This document shows positions 63,762 through 64,000 of a stretch of 64,000 nucleotides of DNA, in pieces. Each line of letters starts with the position of its first letter. Position 1 is the first letter of the stretch. The translations under genes were made by a program, and so were the position numbers. Source of the stretch: Stieleria varia (GTDB lineage Bacteria > Planctomycetota > Planctomycetia > Pirellulales > Pirellulaceae); NCBI RefSeq assembly GCF_038443385.1, contig NZ_CP151726.1, positions 9,548,001-9,612,000 of the forward strand, given 5' to 3'. A model generated the notes under the pieces. It did no database searches and was not told the origin of the DNA. It saw only the letters and a program-made list of their open reading frames with translations.

Positions 63762-64000
63762 GTGTCAGACACCGATCCGGCGGCCACCGATTTCCTGCCC
63801 CCAGCCGCCACCCCCTCAACCACCTTGCGTCTGCGACCCGGGCGTCATTTCCCCTTCCTGGCGCGACATCCATGGGTTCACGCCCATGCGATGGCGGAGG
63901 ATGGACGGGATTTGGCGTGTGGACAAGTCGTCGACTTGATCGATCACGACGGCAATTGGGTCGCCCGCGGGATCATCAATCCCAACAGCCGTTTGAGGGT
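63762..64000 (+). CDS. RlmI-like class I rRNA methyltransferase (partial, N-terminal)
   Basis: A GTG at 63762 opens a frame that runs off the window end (79 codons). The sequence LRLRPGRHFPFLARHPWVHAHA and GQVVDLIDHDGNWVARGIINPNS has the PUA-like fold signature of RlmI/YccW-type 23S rRNA m5C methyltransferases, where R.G....HPWV..... and G....V.D..G...A.G..NP.S are conserved. The catalytic domain lies beyond the window. The start is uncertain because no strong ribosome-binding site is visible. Confidence 0.72.
   Translation, partial: MSDTDPAATDFLPPAATPSTTLRLRPGRHFPFLARHPWVHAHAMAEDGRDLACGQVVDLIDHDGNWVARGIINPNSRLR

Overview
This window looks like a chromosome segment of a planctomycete, most likely Pirellulaceae and close to Rhodopirellula. 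The case rests on several hallmarks occurring together: three DUF1559 proteins (two with prepilin-type N-termini), three secreted proteins with the planctomycete LExLExRxLLA-type N-terminal signal, dockerin-like calcium repeats, a sulfatase, several multidomain Ser/Thr kinases, ECF sigma factors coupled to kinases, and many palindromic intergenic repeats. I assigned it from gene content only. I saw no rRNA, tRNA or CRISPR array.

Layout. 1-9.4 kb (minus strand): a DUF1559 lipoprotein (cut by the window edge), a zinc-ribbon/PilM-like fusion, a DUF1573 protein and two DUF1559 pseudopilin-like proteins. This suggests a type IV pilus or type II secretion related envelope module. 7.0-8.1 kb and 10.1-11.0 kb are gene-free and full of inverted or tandem repeats. 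12.1-23.1 kb: a giant kinase-STAND ATPase-FGE-like protein faces a five-gene plus-strand operon (ECF sigma factor, membrane protein with anti-sigma-like topology, double CsgG-like/beta-propeller protein, unknown secreted protein, CsgG-like protein). 23.1-27.7 kb: a tightly overlapping minus-strand operon of ECF sigma factor, kinase-TPR and a secreted LExLE protein.

28-34 kb: a dockerin/EF-hand matrixin protease, a dockerin-bearing animal-type haem peroxidase, and a squalene-cyclase-like repeat protein. 34-41.3 kb: a four-gene minus-strand operon joining a Wza-type polysaccharide exporter and a TPR protein to an NtrB/NtrC-type two-component pair, followed by an FHA-EAL protein. 41.6-46.2 kb: an AAA+ ATPase next to a Ser/Thr kinase fused to a tubulin/FtsZ-like domain, the most unusual locus here.

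46.2-64 kb: housekeeping and accessory genes. These are a PSP1 protein with a Cys-rich tail, biotin synthase, a CDF metal transporter, two unknown membrane proteins bracketed by 237-bp direct repeats, a YifB/ComM ATPase, a decayed REP-associated transposase, a PASTA-Prc-TPR protease that appears to lack its catalytic lysine, an ankyrin protein, an alpha/beta hydrolase, a sulfatase, a membrane protein, a ferredoxin, and the start of an rRNA methyltransferase.

How the genes fit together. Most of the window concerns the cell envelope and its control: secretion and pili, polysaccharide export, extracellular calcium-binding enzymes, and signal transduction by phosphorylation, sigma factors and c-di-GMP. 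Functions of the multidomain proteins are inferred from motifs, and no searches were run.
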